NCBI GenBank assembly: GCA_018675575.1
Contig: JABGXW010000144.1
Coordinates: 1 to 64,000 of the forward strand
Length of the DNA: 64,000 nt
Source: Bacteriovoracaceae bacterium
Lineage (GTDB): Bacteria > Bdellovibrionota > Bacteriovoracia > Bacteriovoracales > Bacteriovoracaceae
Direction of reading: 5' to 3'
The translations under genes were made by a program, and so were the position numbers. The notes under the pieces were generated by a model. The model was given only the letters and a program-made list of their open reading frames with translations. It was not told the origin of the DNA and ran no database searches. Positions 33,926 through 43,769 of this stretch are shown here, piece after piece. The stretch's first letter is position 1. Every line of letters begins with the position of its first letter.

Positions 33926-35131
33926 ATGCGCATATACGTCATTATTTCTGTCGCTTTTTCATTATTTTTTAGCACATCTTCCTTTGGTCAAAATTTTCCC
34001 TTTTGGAAAAAAGCTGTGCGTCGGCATGGTTTGAAACTTAATCAACAGGCTTACTGTTTTCGACATTCTAATGGTGAAATAATTGGAAAAAATATTGATA
34101 AACCTATGTTTCCTGCTTCCGTTAGCAAACTCTATTTGAGTTATTTTGCTCTTAAAAAGCTTGGTCCAGATCATAGATTTAAAACCAAAGTCCTAATAAA
34201 AAATGGACATATTCATTTTCGGGGTGGCAATGACCCCTACTTCAGTTCAGAAAGTTTATATTTTATTTTATCTAAATTAAATAAATTGGGAATCACAAAG
34301 GTAAAACACTTAACATTTGATAGCAACTTTTATTTTAATTGGGCACTACCCGAAAAAAACCTGGCAGGAATATTAAAAAAATATGTCAACACACAAGGTT
34401 GGAATCTCCTACATAGTACGCAGTATCAAAACCTTCTTTTTCAAATAAATGATCTTAAATTAAAGGTTCAAATGCCACATACGATCAATTTTTCTGCAAA
34501 GCATGTCTATAAAAGTCACAATATAGACCTTTATTCTTTCCAAGAGGAAATTGTATTTGAATCTTCGCCATTGAAAAAACATTTAAAAGAAATGAATATC
34601 TATTCGAATAACTTTATTGCCAATCAATTATTTGAATATCTTGGTGGCGAACTTGGGTTTTCGAGGTTTATGAAAAAAGAATTTAAAGTAGATCAAAATA
34701 CAATCACATTCGATAACGGAGCGGGCTTCGAGCCAAATGTGACAACATGTCGCCTAACAATTTATTTGTTAGAAGAATTAAGAGAGTATTTGAGTAGAAA
34801 AGGCTTGGTATTCGCAGATATTGTATCTGTTCCAGGGGAAGATAAGGGTACTTTAGAGCAAAGATTCCAAAACGATTACAAAAGAACGGTCATTGCAAAA
34901 ACAGGTTCTCTACGGCATACGGCCACTTTAGCAGGTATGCTTAATACAGAGAGCCGGCCTTATGCTTTTAGTATTTTCAATAGAACTTATGCACTCCAAC
35001 AAGCAAGAAATTTACAAGACAAAGTGGTGAAGGATATTTTTGAAGTTCTTGGCCCCCCTGAACAAGTGAAATACAAACGGGAAGATTTTATTTCACTCAT
35101 TGAAAGTCGGTTGCAAGTAAATATTTACTAA
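33926..35131 (+). CDS. dacB: D-alanyl-D-alanine carboxypeptidase/endopeptidase, PBP4 (S13) family
   Basis: 401-residue periplasmic peptidoglycan hydrolase with a signal peptide ending SSFGQ. The penicillin-binding motifs are present in order: PASVSKLY (SxxK) near 64-71, NIYSNNFIAN (SxN) near 230-239, and VIAKTGSL (KTG) near 327-334. It is shorter than the E. coli enzyme (about 477), with a reduced insertion domain between SxxK and SxN; FRGGNDPYFS in that domain is typical. It should trim pentapeptide or cut cross-links. Single gene, convergent with the ydbL-like gene. Confidence 0.88.
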   Translation: MRIYVIISVAFSLFFSTSSFGQNFPFWKKAVRRHGLKLNQQAYCFRHSNGEIIGKNIDKPMFPASVSKLYLSYFALKKLGPDHRFKTKVLIKNGHIHFRGGNDPYFSSESLYFILSKLNKLGITKVKHLTFDSNFYFNWALPEKNLAGILKKYVNTQGWNLLHSTQYQNLLFQINDLKLKVQMPHTINFSAKHVYKSHNIDLYSFQEEIVFESSPLKKHLKEMNIYSNNFIANQLFEYLGGELGFSRFMKKEFKVDQNTITFDNGAGFEPNVTTCRLTIYLLEELREYLSRKGLVFADIVSVPGEDKGTLEQRFQNDYKRTVIAKTGSLRHTATLAGMLNTESRPYAFSIFNRTYALQQARNLQDKVVKDIFEVLGPPEQVKYKREDFISLIESRLQVNIY

Positions 35132-35136
35132 TAAAT

Positions 35137-35418
35137 CTATTCTTGTTTATTATGCTTCTTTTGAAGTTTCGCTGCAGCTCGTGTAGCCACCTCTTTAACT
35201 GTCGCTCCATTTTCAGATGAAATTTTCATATAATACTTCTCTCGCTTTTTATTAACTTCTATAACCAAGTCTTTAGCATCAACATTTAATCCTTTGATAT
35301 AACCCGTTTCCATTTCTGTAACGAAGCCCTTTAATCTAGCTTCTTTTAGATTTAAGGCCCAGATTGACTGTGAAAGTCCAAGTAGCACTAAAATCATCAT
35401 TATCTTTTTAAAGTTCAT
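35137..35418 (-). CDS. ydbL: YdbL-like (DUF1318) periplasmic protein
   Basis: 93 residues: signal peptide (MMILVLLGLSQSIWA) and a DUF1318 domain beginning LNLKEARLKGFVTEMETGYI, ending RAAAKLQKKHN, where the family has ..IA..R..A..KI. In E. coli YdbL is made from the ydbH-ynbE-ydbL operon and helps the YdbH-YnbE lipid-transport bridge. Here it is the last of the same three genes, ten bases after ynbE, with an AGGAGAATAGT ribosome site. The gene order supports the name strongly. Confidence 0.85.
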   Translation of the reverse strand: MNFKKIMMILVLLGLSQSIWALNLKEARLKGFVTEMETGYIKGLNVDAKDLVIEVNKKREKYYMKISSENGATVKEVATRAAAKLQKKHNKQE

Positions 35419-35427
35419 ACTATTCTC

Positions 35428-35610
35428 CTAAAAAATATCTTCATTTTCTTTCATTACAGAATCTAGTTCTTTATCAACCTTAACCTTAATATTGTGATCT
35501 ATTTTAACATTCAAGTTAATTTCAATGGGCTTGTCAGGGGCAGCAACAGTGATAGTTGGTGCGCAATTGGTGATAAAAATAGCAAGCATCATAAATAATA
35601 AAATCTTCAT
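35428..35610 (-). CDS. ynbE: YnbE-like outer-membrane lipoprotein
   Basis: 60-residue lipoprotein: signal MKILLFMMLAIFITNC with lipobox Cys 16, then CAPTITVAAPDKPIEINLNV, the YnbE signature of a short beta-strand followed by a charged tail (VKVDKELDSVMKEN). In E. coli YnbE strands stack on the end of YdbH to connect it to the outer membrane. It overlaps the end of the ydbH-like gene by ATGA and precedes ydbL. Confidence 0.85.
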   Translation of the reverse strand: MKILLFMMLAIFITNCAPTITVAAPDKPIEINLNVKIDHNIKVKVDKELDSVMKENEDIF

Positions 35611-37421
35611 TTTTCCATCTCTCTTATTAAGCGTTCTTCTATTTTTTCAGGGATTTTCATAAACATCATCTTGGAAATAATTGCATCTTTAACATTAAAA
35701 TTTAAATTAACTCCAAGTTTTAAAGGTCTCCCCTTATAAACATCAGGATTACTTCCCTGAAGTTTTGAATTAAGAATTAGATTGTACTCCTCATCAGAAT
35801 GAGCATCAATCAATAGTTTGTCATATGAGAAATCTTTTAAGTAGTTTAGAAGAATATTAACCTGCATCTGATTCATAGATTTCAAAGGATTAGCTCTTCC
35901 CGGACGGTACTTTATGATTCCCTTACTTGAATTTTTAAGTCTACCATTTTTAATTATACCATTATTCTTAACAAATATTATGGGCAATTCCCCTTCAATA
36001 TCACCAGTAGCGAGAACACCATCTTTTAACGCCAAATTTAAAAGTTTACTCAAAGGAAATTTCTTCAATCTAATGACAAGGTTTTTTGGTTTATTGTTTT
36101 GCAGTGAAAAGTCTTCGGCAAAGACAAGCCCATCGAATGTTGAAAGAGAAAATGAGTTGATTTTAATATTATTTTTATTGAATACTTTATATTTTGTTTT
36201 TAGGTTTTTGATTATTAAGCCAACATCTAATTCTTCAATAAAAAAATAATTCTCATTTTTACTTCCATAGGTTTTAATATTAGATAAATGATGAGTAAAA
36301 GCAAGACCTTTTACTTTAGATTCCTCATATTGAAAGTTTATTTCTTTACCTTCTATTTTTAATTCTGGAATAATTTCTTTTTCTGTCATCTTTATCATTC
36401 CATTCAAACTTAAACTACCATCAATTTTTTTAACATGCTTTGCTAATGCAGGAGATGTTTTAAATAGTTTTTTTTCAGTTAAGTTCTTAATTTCTAAATC
36501 AACATCAAAGACACCTATGTTTGTATTTTTACTATCTAACCAACCTTTGATAATTAGCTCTGCTGTTTTTTCAGGATGAATTATTTTAGTTTCAAGTAAA
36601 TAACGTCCCCCTTTTAAGGAAATATCATTCTGACTTTGTAACTTTGTAAGGTATTGCTGCTGATCGGTAATGTCCAAACTTAGGTTAAATTTCATATCTA
36701 ACTTATCTAAAGTTAGATTATTATTCTTATCTAAGTCCATATTAATCTTAGTGTTCGGGTCTAGTTTAATTATTTTACCTGGCAAATTAATTATTAGATG
36801 TTGTAAGTTTAATTCTATGTGATTTTTAAAGACATTAAGAATTAATTCGGTATCTACATAAATATCTTTTAATGTTTTAAATTCTTTTACATGTCCGCCT
36901 TTAATACTTATGCGTAATTCATTTCTAGATCTATTGAACTTAATATGTGTGGGAAATTCTCCAGATTTCATATCAGGGTGCAGTCCATCCAGAGAGCTTA
37001 AAGAGAAGTCTATATTATCAATAGGTATCGATTGAATCGTCTCTTGCAGGTTCTCATTTTTGTGATTCTTTTGAGAGCTTTTGTCACTCTTAAAACTTGA
37101 AATAAGTTTCTCTTTTTCTAATTGAAGCCCATCGAGCTGTATGCTCCCAATTGACTTCTTCATTAATGAATCAAGTGTTGTTTTCACTTGAAGTTTTTTA
37201 AATGCAATAGCACCATCATTCACATTCAAATTTTCTATGATAATTCCATTTGAATTAAGTTCGGTTACTTGAAGGGAATGGACTTTAAAGTTCTTAAGCT
37301 CTAGTTGATTTTTAATTTCTGACTCGACAATAGACTTCCATGGTATGAAGATCAGACTTGTAAATCCCAGCAAAATAATTGCTGTTATCATTTTAAAAGT
37401 ATATTTCTTTTTTATTGTCAT
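35607..37421 (-). CDS. ydbH: YdbH-like AsmA-family intermembrane lipid-transport protein
   Basis: 604 residues: an N-terminal membrane helix (MITAIILLGFTSLIFIPW) then a long series of amphipathic beta strands typical of the AsmA/TamB/YdbH bridge proteins, ending with the dicarboxylate-like tail LKLGVNLNFNVKDAIISKMM. YdbH of E. coli is about 880 residues, so this bridge is about a third shorter; a narrower periplasm or a missing part of the groove would explain it. By family it forms a hydrophobic channel for phospholipids from inner to outer membrane. First gene of the ydbH-ynbE-ydbL operon. Confidence 0.82.
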   Translation of the reverse strand: MTIKKKYTFKMITAIILLGFTSLIFIPWKSIVESEIKNQLELKNFKVHSLQVTELNSNGIIIENLNVNDGAIAFKKLQVKTTLDSLMKKSIGSIQLDGLQLEKEKLISSFKSDKSSQKNHKNENLQETIQSIPIDNIDFSLSSLDGLHPDMKSGEFPTHIKFNRSRNELRISIKGGHVKEFKTLKDIYVDTELILNVFKNHIELNLQHLIINLPGKIIKLDPNTKINMDLDKNNNLTLDKLDMKFNLSLDITDQQQYLTKLQSQNDISLKGGRYLLETKIIHPEKTAELIIKGWLDSKNTNIGVFDVDLEIKNLTEKKLFKTSPALAKHVKKIDGSLSLNGMIKMTEKEIIPELKIEGKEINFQYEESKVKGLAFTHHLSNIKTYGSKNENYFFIEELDVGLIIKNLKTKYKVFNKNNIKINSFSLSTFDGLVFAEDFSLQNNKPKNLVIRLKKFPLSKLLNLALKDGVLATGDIEGELPIIFVKNNGIIKNGRLKNSSKGIIKYRPGRANPLKSMNQMQVNILLNYLKDFSYDKLLIDAHSDEEYNLILNSKLQGSNPDVYKGRPLKLGVNLNFNVKDAIISKMMFMKIPEKIEERLIREMEK

Positions 37422-37624
37422 TCAGTTTTCGTATTTAATTTACCTTAATCTAAATAGTTCAGTTTTTTTACTGAATACACCTATAAATTTGTAAAGATCA
37501 GTAATTATCTTATTTTCCATGATAAATAACTGTAATTAAAGGATGAAATATATACAAAGTTGAAGTCAATTGAGACAGAGAATGATATGCATTGCACTAT
37601 ATTTATGTAATTTTAGAGGTATAT

Positions 37625-38533
37625 ATGAAAATACAATCTATAATGGTCTTTGGGCCACTTCTGGTCTTTTGTCAGCTAGCATTTGCCAAAGCAAACATTG
37701 AAAAAGTTTTTGTTAAAATTGCTAAGAAAAAAGAAATTTCAGACAAATTGACCTATCCAGCAAGAGTCACTCCTAAAGTTTCAGCTATGATTTTATCTGA
37801 GTCTCAAGGCGTTATGACCAGGTTAAGTTTTAATTTAGGAGACAAAGTCTTAAAAAATCAAACAATTGCTAAGATAACCCATGCTGACCCTGTATACGAA
37901 TACCGACCTTTTCTATTGAAAGCACCTGTTAGTGGTGTTGTATCTAAAGTTTTTACTAATGTTGGAAGCCAGATTACAAAAGGTCAAAAGATTATGCTTT
38001 TAACTGATCCTAATGAAACAAAATTGATGATTGAAGTAGCAGTAAAAGATTTATCGTCATTAAAAAAAGGAATGAAAGGTACATTTATAACAAGATCTGA
38101 AAACAAAAGATATAAAGTTAAGCTCAAAGGAATTTCTCCTTTAATTGATTCTGCGACAGGAACGGCAACTGCAGAACTAGAATTCATTAGCAAATTTCCA
38201 ACCAAGGTTCTACCTGGCATAATCGGAAAGATATCTTTCAAAACAAACATTCATCAAGGATTTTTATTTCCACAGAACGTTTTAACTTATAAGGGCAATC
38301 AACCTCAAGTCAGGGTTGTATCAGATGAAAATAAGGTGAGCAGAATTAACGTTAAGCTCGGCGCTAAGAGAAAGGGACAAATAGAGATTTTGTCTGGAGT
38401 TAAAAAGGGTACTTACTTGATTGAAAAGGCTTCTGGTTTTGTTAAAGATGGATCTATCGTTGCCATTCAAAACCTGCCAAAGAAAATTATAAAAAAGAAC
38501 ACTACAAAAAAAATGGATAGAAAGAAAAAATGA
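37625..38533 (+). CDS. RND efflux periplasmic adaptor (membrane fusion protein)
   Basis: About 302 residues with a cleaved signal (ending CQLAFAKA). The lipoyl halves appear as GVMTRLSFNLGDKVLKNQTI and APVSGVVSKVFTNVGSQITK; they are close together, so the hairpin is very short, unlike AcrA. The barrel (KLMIEVAVKDLSSLKKGMKG) and a C-terminal domain (IEILSGVKKGTYLIEKASGF) follow. It connects the pump and TolC-like genes next door. The ATG at 37625 follows AGAGG and is preferred to an ATG at 37592. Overlaps the pump gene by ATGA. Confidence 0.85.
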   Translation: MKIQSIMVFGPLLVFCQLAFAKANIEKVFVKIAKKKEISDKLTYPARVTPKVSAMILSESQGVMTRLSFNLGDKVLKNQTIAKITHADPVYEYRPFLLKAPVSGVVSKVFTNVGSQITKGQKIMLLTDPNETKLMIEVAVKDLSSLKKGMKGTFITRSENKRYKVKLKGISPLIDSATGTATAELEFISKFPTKVLPGIIGKISFKTNIHQGFLFPQNVLTYKGNQPQVRVVSDENKVSRINVKLGAKRKGQIEILSGVKKGTYLIEKASGFVKDGSIVAIQNLPKKIIKKNTTKKMDRKKK

Positions 38534-41500
38534 AAAAACTCTACTCGAGTCCATTTAGAGTTTATCTCATTATTCTCGTCTTAGCTGTGATTGGAATAGT
38601 TGCAGGAACTAAGTTGCAAGTTTCCCTCTATCCAAATAGCAGCAAACCAACAATTCAAGTTTCTATCAATTATGGGCATTTGAACAAAGATGAATTCGTT
38701 CAAAACTATGGAAATAAAGTTGGGCCACGTCTTCAGGCCATTTCATCAGACTCTCTAATCATAAAAGAAATTACTACTATATATCGTAAAACAAGTGCTG
38801 GATTTAAGACCGAGTTTGACTGGGGAACAGATCCAATCAAAGCAAAGAGAGAAGTACAGAATATTATGAACGCTGTGTCTGCATCATGGCCTAGAGAAAT
38901 AAAAGATTCTATCAATGTCCATTATTGGTCAAAAAGTTCTGGTTTTATTGCTATTTCATTTTTTAGTGAAAAGAGAGATATAGATAATCTTTATAAAACT
39001 TTAGAACCGGCATTGGTTCCTAAGCTGGCCTCCGTCCAGGATGCTGAAAATCCTTCTCTATGGAATCCAGGGAGTAAGGAAGTTTCAATTGTTCTTAATC
39101 CTGAGGCCGTTACCTCATTGCGAATATTCCCTCGACATATTGAACAAGCGCTTAGGCAAGGTGTACAGGGGTACCTTGGGGGAACAGTTGTTGTTGATAA
39201 TGCAAAGTTGTCAGTGCAAATGCCTCGATATCTAAACTCTCTTGAATCTCTACAGGAATTACTTGTTCAAACTCCTACTGGAAGAATTATTCATTTAAGT
39301 GAGATTGCTGAAATTAGCATTGGAGAAGCTATAGATTCAAATAATATCTTTAAAACAAATGGCTCAAAGTCTCTTATGCTATTTGCAAAGCCGAAATCTG
39401 GTGGAAATGTGAAACGAATGGCAGAACAGATTTTACAAATAGTAAAAGAGGCCATGCCTAATCTTCCTAAAGATATTCAATATAAAGTCTTAGTTGATCC
39501 ATCTGAATTTATTAGATCATCTATTAACAATGTGATTCATGAAGTTTTTTTAGCTGCCTCCTTAGCTGTCTTTGTGCTTTTCCTCTTTGTTGGCTCAATT
39601 AAAAATACCATAACAGCGGCATTAGAAATTCCTCTCTCAATGGTTTTAGCTTTTATTTTAATGAATATCTTTGATATGAATTTGAATTTGATTTCATTGG
39701 GAGGGCTTGCTCTCGCAGCAGGAATGAATGTAGATGCTTCTGTTGTCATCATGGAAAATATCTTTAGAAACCTTAATGATGTAAAGGGTCCCCTCAATTT
39801 TAAAACTAGACTTGCACTGGTTTTAAGATCCGTCAAAGAAGTTAGACTGCCAATCATCGCCTCTACAATTTCTACTTTAGTTGTTTTTGCTCCGATAGCT
39901 TTTACAAGTAATTTAACAAACGCCATTTTAGGAGACCTAGCAAAAGCAGTCGTTTATTCTCATTTTTTCTCAATGTTTATTGCACTGATTCTTGTTCCTA
40001 CAATTAGATTACATATAATGAACAGTTCAAAAGATGGAGATATTGCGCCAATTTCCCCTATCAACGGAACCCTTTTAAAATTAGAAGCATTATATGAGAA
40101 AGGTCTTAGATTTTTTATTAAATCAAAGACCTTTAAAATTTGTCTCTATTTTGTAATGGTGGCCTTTATTGCAGGCGTAGCTCTTTATACTGTTCCCAAA
40201 TTAAAACGTGAGATAATTGGTACTCCAGATACGGACTGGATGATTCTATCTGTTAGTACACAGGGAAATACGCTCATTAAGCAAATGGAAGAGATCGCAA
40301 GCAAGGAAGAAGCAAGATTACTTGAAAAGTTTTCAGAAGAGATTAGATACACATTTACTCAGATTCAAGCGCCAAATAGAACAACCATTATGGCAAGACT
40401 CAAGAATAAAAACGATATGTCTCGGGTGTGGAAAAAAATGGAAGAAGAGTTTCAAAATTCTCCTATTATATTCTATTGGGTAGGTCCCTGGAATCCTGCA
40501 GAATTACCTCTTCCAAATCCTCCTCATATGAGACTTGTTGTTCAAGGAGGAGCTACAGAGGACAGAGTTCTTCTAGCTAAAGATATTGCTGATACAATTC
40601 GAGAAAGTGAGGCCTTCCCTCGTACGTGGACAAATCCAGGTTCTTCTAAACAAGAAAATATTATTATGGAACCGCATTTTAAGAGATGGCCTCTATTATC
40701 TAAGATCGGAGTGCAATTCACTCCTTTTGATCTTATCGATTTAACTCGTGTGGCAACAGATGGTAAAAAACTTGGGCATATAAATCTCAATAGTCAGTCA
40801 ATTCCCGTCAAACTTAGTTTTCCAAAAGGTATTATCGCTTCAAAAGAAGATTTAGAGTCTTTTCCCATCGCTGTACAGGATAGGTTCATTCCTCTTAAAT
40901 CACTTTCTACTATTAAAATAGAACAAGCTAAGTCTAATATCTATAAGGTTAATAATAGAGAATTGATCTATATCAATGGAAAGCAGAAGAAAGGTCAGGA
41001 GGATAAAATAAAAGCATCCTTAGCAAAGGTTAAAGCTGTTGTTAAAGATTACAGAAAAAATGATTTACATAAATTAAAATTAAAGTCAGCCCCTATCTTT
41101 TACTTTGAAGATACACAGAAGAGTTTAAAAGATGCACTCAAGCAACTTTCATTAGCGCTAGTTCTGGCGGCACTTTTAATATTTATCACCTTATTATTAC
41201 AGTTTGGAGATTTGATTCATTCTTTAATTATTATGATTGCTGCGCCACTAGGAATTTTGGGAGGGTTGTTATCATTATATATTTTTGACTCAACTATCTG
41301 CCTAAATTCAATATTAGGGATAATTTTATTAAATGGCATTGCTGTCAATAATAGTATCATTCTAGTCGATTTTATTACGAAACTTCATTCCGAAGGCATA
41401 ACTCCTCTTGAAGCGGCTATTTTGGCCTCAAAAAAAAGATTAAGACCTATACTTATTACTTCTCTGACGACAATTTTAGGGATGCTCCCTATTGCTCTTG

Positions 41501-41802
41501 GTTTAGGTGATGGGGGAAAGATTCTTCAGCCACTTGGATTATCTGTAGCTGGTGGTCTTTGGTTTTCAATGTTTTTTACTTTATTTTTAGTTCCTACATT
41601 TGAAGTTTTTTACTTAACGCTTCAAGACAGATTTAAAGCTCAGGATATTTTATTAGATGATTCGCTAAAGTTTAGAGATACTGCAAAAGATATTAATAAT
41701 CTCAATCTTAGAAAGCAAGATATCTCTGATAAATTTATGCTGGAACGAGCAGTGTTAGCTAAAAAGCTAGAGACAAAAATGTTGGAAGATAATCAACAAT
41801 GA
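38530..41802 (+). CDS. RND-family efflux pump (inner-membrane)
   Basis: 1090 residues with the two-fold RND layout: helix 1 (FRVYLIILVLAVIGIVAGTK), a large periplasmic domain, helices 2-6 (about 335-490), a second periplasmic domain and helices 8-12 (about 870-1030). Transmembrane helix 4 reads GMNVDASVVIMENI: the first Asp of the proton relay is kept while the second is Ala, as in the CusA-type heavy-metal pumps and unlike AcrB. Export substrate could be metal or drug; no regulator adjoins. Helix 11 region GIILLNGIAVNNSIILVDFI is canonical. Four-base overlaps with both neighbours make one operon. Confidence 0.9.
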   Translation: MKKLYSSPFRVYLIILVLAVIGIVAGTKLQVSLYPNSSKPTIQVSINYGHLNKDEFVQNYGNKVGPRLQAISSDSLIIKEITTIYRKTSAGFKTEFDWGTDPIKAKREVQNIMNAVSASWPREIKDSINVHYWSKSSGFIAISFFSEKRDIDNLYKTLEPALVPKLASVQDAENPSLWNPGSKEVSIVLNPEAVTSLRIFPRHIEQALRQGVQGYLGGTVVVDNAKLSVQMPRYLNSLESLQELLVQTPTGRIIHLSEIAEISIGEAIDSNNIFKTNGSKSLMLFAKPKSGGNVKRMAEQILQIVKEAMPNLPKDIQYKVLVDPSEFIRSSINNVIHEVFLAASLAVFVLFLFVGSIKNTITAALEIPLSMVLAFILMNIFDMNLNLISLGGLALAAGMNVDASVVIMENIFRNLNDVKGPLNFKTRLALVLRSVKEVRLPIIASTISTLVVFAPIAFTSNLTNAILGDLAKAVVYSHFFSMFIALILVPTIRLHIMNSSKDGDIAPISPINGTLLKLEALYEKGLRFFIKSKTFKICLYFVMVAFIAGVALYTVPKLKREIIGTPDTDWMILSVSTQGNTLIKQMEEIASKEEARLLEKFSEEIRYTFTQIQAPNRTTIMARLKNKNDMSRVWKKMEEEFQNSPIIFYWVGPWNPAELPLPNPPHMRLVVQGGATEDRVLLAKDIADTIRESEAFPRTWTNPGSSKQENIIMEPHFKRWPLLSKIGVQFTPFDLIDLTRVATDGKKLGHINLNSQSIPVKLSFPKGIIASKEDLESFPIAVQDRFIPLKSLSTIKIEQAKSNIYKVNNRELIYINGKQKKGQEDKIKASLAKVKAVVKDYRKNDLHKLKLKSAPIFYFEDTQKSLKDALKQLSLALVLAALLIFITLLLQFGDLIHSLIIMIAAPLGILGGLLSLYIFDSTICLNSILGIILLNGIAVNNSIILVDFITKLHSEGITPLEAAILASKKRLRPILITSLTTILGMLPIALGLGDGGKILQPLGLSVAGGLWFSMFFTLFLVPTFEVFYLTLQDRFKAQDILLDDSLKFRDTAKDINNLNLRKQDISDKFMLERAVLAKKLETKMLEDNQQ

Positions 41803-43034
41803 AATATTTTTTAATGTTATCCACATTATTCTTAGTGTTAAATGTTGAGGCCAGGGTTTCTTTCTCAAATGCATTAAGAGAAATAAATAAGAGATCTACA
41901 GACATCCCTCCTGTAATAGCAGGAGTTGAAGCTGCTGAACATTTTCAATTATCGAAGAAATTAAAATTCGTTCCTTCTCTTGCTGCTGGTTACAGCAAGT
42001 CTGAAGAGTTTACGTATTCATCTAATACAGATTCTCTTTTTTTGAAATCATCTTTTAATATCTTTAACGGTGGATCCGACTACGCAGATTATCAGGCGGG
42101 ATCTTACAATTTGTTTGCATCACAAGCAAAGTTAGGCAAAGTAGTTCTTGCGCTGGAAAACAAAGCTACTGTTGTGATCGTTGATTATTTACAAAAGTCT
42201 ATAGACAAAAACATTTATCAAAGTATTTATAAAACAAAAGTAAAAAGTCTCAGAGCAACAAGAAGAAGATTCAAGAAAGGGTTAACCCCGAGACAAGAAG
42301 TTCTCAAATCCCAGGTAGATTTAGGTATTTCAAAAGCGCAACTCAACAGCTCTAAAATAAGCTCATTTCTCTCGAGATCAAAACTAGTTAATCTACTTGG
42401 CCATAGTCAGTTAGCAGTACGTTGGCCTCTAAAAAATAAACTTAAAAGACTTAATTTAAAAAGACTTAAAAGTTCAAAATTAAATTTCGACTCAAGACCA
42501 GATCTTTTGGAAGCTAAATATCAAATGATGCGCGATCAGAATAATTTAAAATCGGTCAAAAGATCTTTTCTTCCAAAAATTGATTTTTTCTACACAATGA
42601 GTGCGAATACATCCAACTCAGTCGAATCAGACACGCGAACATCGCTGTTAACTATATCAATACCTCTATTTTCTAATTGGCAGACTTACTCTTCATATAA
42701 GACAGCTCAAACAACTTTCTCTTCATCAAACTATAATTATAAGTCTAAAATGAGGTCAGCTGAAGCGGAATGGGATGCTTTAAAACAAAACTTAGCTGAT
42801 AGTATCCACACGGCCAGAGAAAGAGAGGCAAATGTAAAAATCTCACGTTCGCTTTATCGGGATAATTTCAAAAGATTCAGAGCTGGAAAAGCATCAGTTA
42901 ATGATCTTCAATTAGACCAAGCAAGGCTTCTTCAAGCAGAATCTCAGCAATCATCAGGCTGGGCGGCAGTACATTTGGCCTTCTTAAATTATTGTCACGC
43001 TAAGGGAATTTCTATAGTTTCCTGTGATGTCTAG
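41799..43034 (+). CDS. TolC-family outer-membrane efflux channel
   Basis: 411 residues with a signal (LSTLFLVLNVEA) and the two-fold TolC helical-barrel repeat. Repeat markers: SSFNIFNGGSDYADYQAGSY in the first half and SIPLFSNWQTYSSYKTAQTT in the second, each the start of a beta strand followed by a long helix; the YRDNFKRFRAGKASVNDLQL helix is the family's last. It completes the tripartite pump with the two genes before it, overlapping the pump by ATGA. Its stop overlaps the convergent SDR stop by four bases. Confidence 0.88.
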   Translation: MKYFLMLSTLFLVLNVEARVSFSNALREINKRSTDIPPVIAGVEAAEHFQLSKKLKFVPSLAAGYSKSEEFTYSSNTDSLFLKSSFNIFNGGSDYADYQAGSYNLFASQAKLGKVVLALENKATVVIVDYLQKSIDKNIYQSIYKTKVKSLRATRRRFKKGLTPRQEVLKSQVDLGISKAQLNSSKISSFLSRSKLVNLLGHSQLAVRWPLKNKLKRLNLKRLKSSKLNFDSRPDLLEAKYQMMRDQNNLKSVKRSFLPKIDFFYTMSANTSNSVESDTRTSLLTISIPLFSNWQTYSSYKTAQTTFSSSNYNYKSKMRSAEAEWDALKQNLADSIHTAREREANVKISRSLYRDNFKRFRAGKASVNDLQLDQARLLQAESQQSSGWAAVHLAFLNYCHAKGISIVSCDV

Positions 43035-43768
43035 TGACTTCTTGTAACCCCTCCATCAATAGCTATACTTTGACCTGTAATATATGCCCCCTTTTCTGAG
43101 GACAAGAAAGTTGCAAGATCAGCTAGTTCTTCAGGTTTCCCAAGTCTTCCAGCAGGAACCATTGCTTTCACTTTTTCGTCTGATAAATTTAAAGCTTTCA
43201 GTCTGTCTGTATTTGTATATCCTGGAAGCAGGAGATTTATCGTAATTCCGTTTGCAGAAAATTCATTAGAAATTGATTTTGCAAGTCCCGACAGTCCCGC
43301 TCTCAGGCCATTTGACGTTGTTAGACCCTCTAAAGGTTCTAATGCTGCAATGGATGTCACCATTAAAATTCTTCCATAATTATTTTCTTTCATATGTGGA
43401 ATGACTGCTTTTATAGCTTCAACTGGGCTCATCCACAAAGATTGGAAGTCTGTATTCCATTGTTCATCAGAAACCTCTAAGAAGTTAGCTTTTTGAGGGC
43501 CGCCTGTGTTAGTTACCAAAATATCAATTGGACCAACTTTTGATACAAGATTTTCTATTAATACAGAAGACGCATTAGGTTTTGTTAAATCACATACTTC
43601 ATATCCCGCAGCCCCAATTTCTTTTTGACATGCCTGAAGTTTTTCTTCAGTTCTTGAACAAAGATAAACTTCAGCTCCTTCATTAACTAAAGATTCTGCA
43701 ATTGCTTTTCCAATTCCAGTACTTGATCCCATAACTAAAGCTTTTTTACCTTTAAGATTTAAATCCAT
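43031..43768 (-). CDS. Short-chain dehydrogenase/reductase-fold protein lacking YxxxK
   Basis: 245 residues. The nucleotide-binding GSSTGIGK and NTGG motifs are present and the C-terminal GQSIAIDGGV is typical. The catalytic position reads SNGLRAGLSGLAKS where classic enzymes have YSASKAAL; Tyr and Lys are Ser and Arg. An SDR subgroup with N-x-L-R at this place is known to me, so it is probably a natural family rather than damage, but its chemistry is uncertain. It is the last gene of the kynurenine minus operon, one base after the ACMS decarboxylase stop. Confidence 0.78.
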   Translation of the reverse strand: MDLNLKGKKALVMGSSTGIGKAIAESLVNEGAEVYLCSRTEEKLQACQKEIGAAGYEVCDLTKPNASSVLIENLVSKVGPIDILVTNTGGPQKANFLEVSDEQWNTDFQSLWMSPVEAIKAVIPHMKENNYGRILMVTSIAALEPLEGLTTSNGLRAGLSGLAKSISNEFSANGITINLLLPGYTNTDRLKALNLSDEKVKAMVPAGRLGKPEELADLATFLSSEKGAYITGQSIAIDGGVTRSH

Positions 43769-43769
43769 G

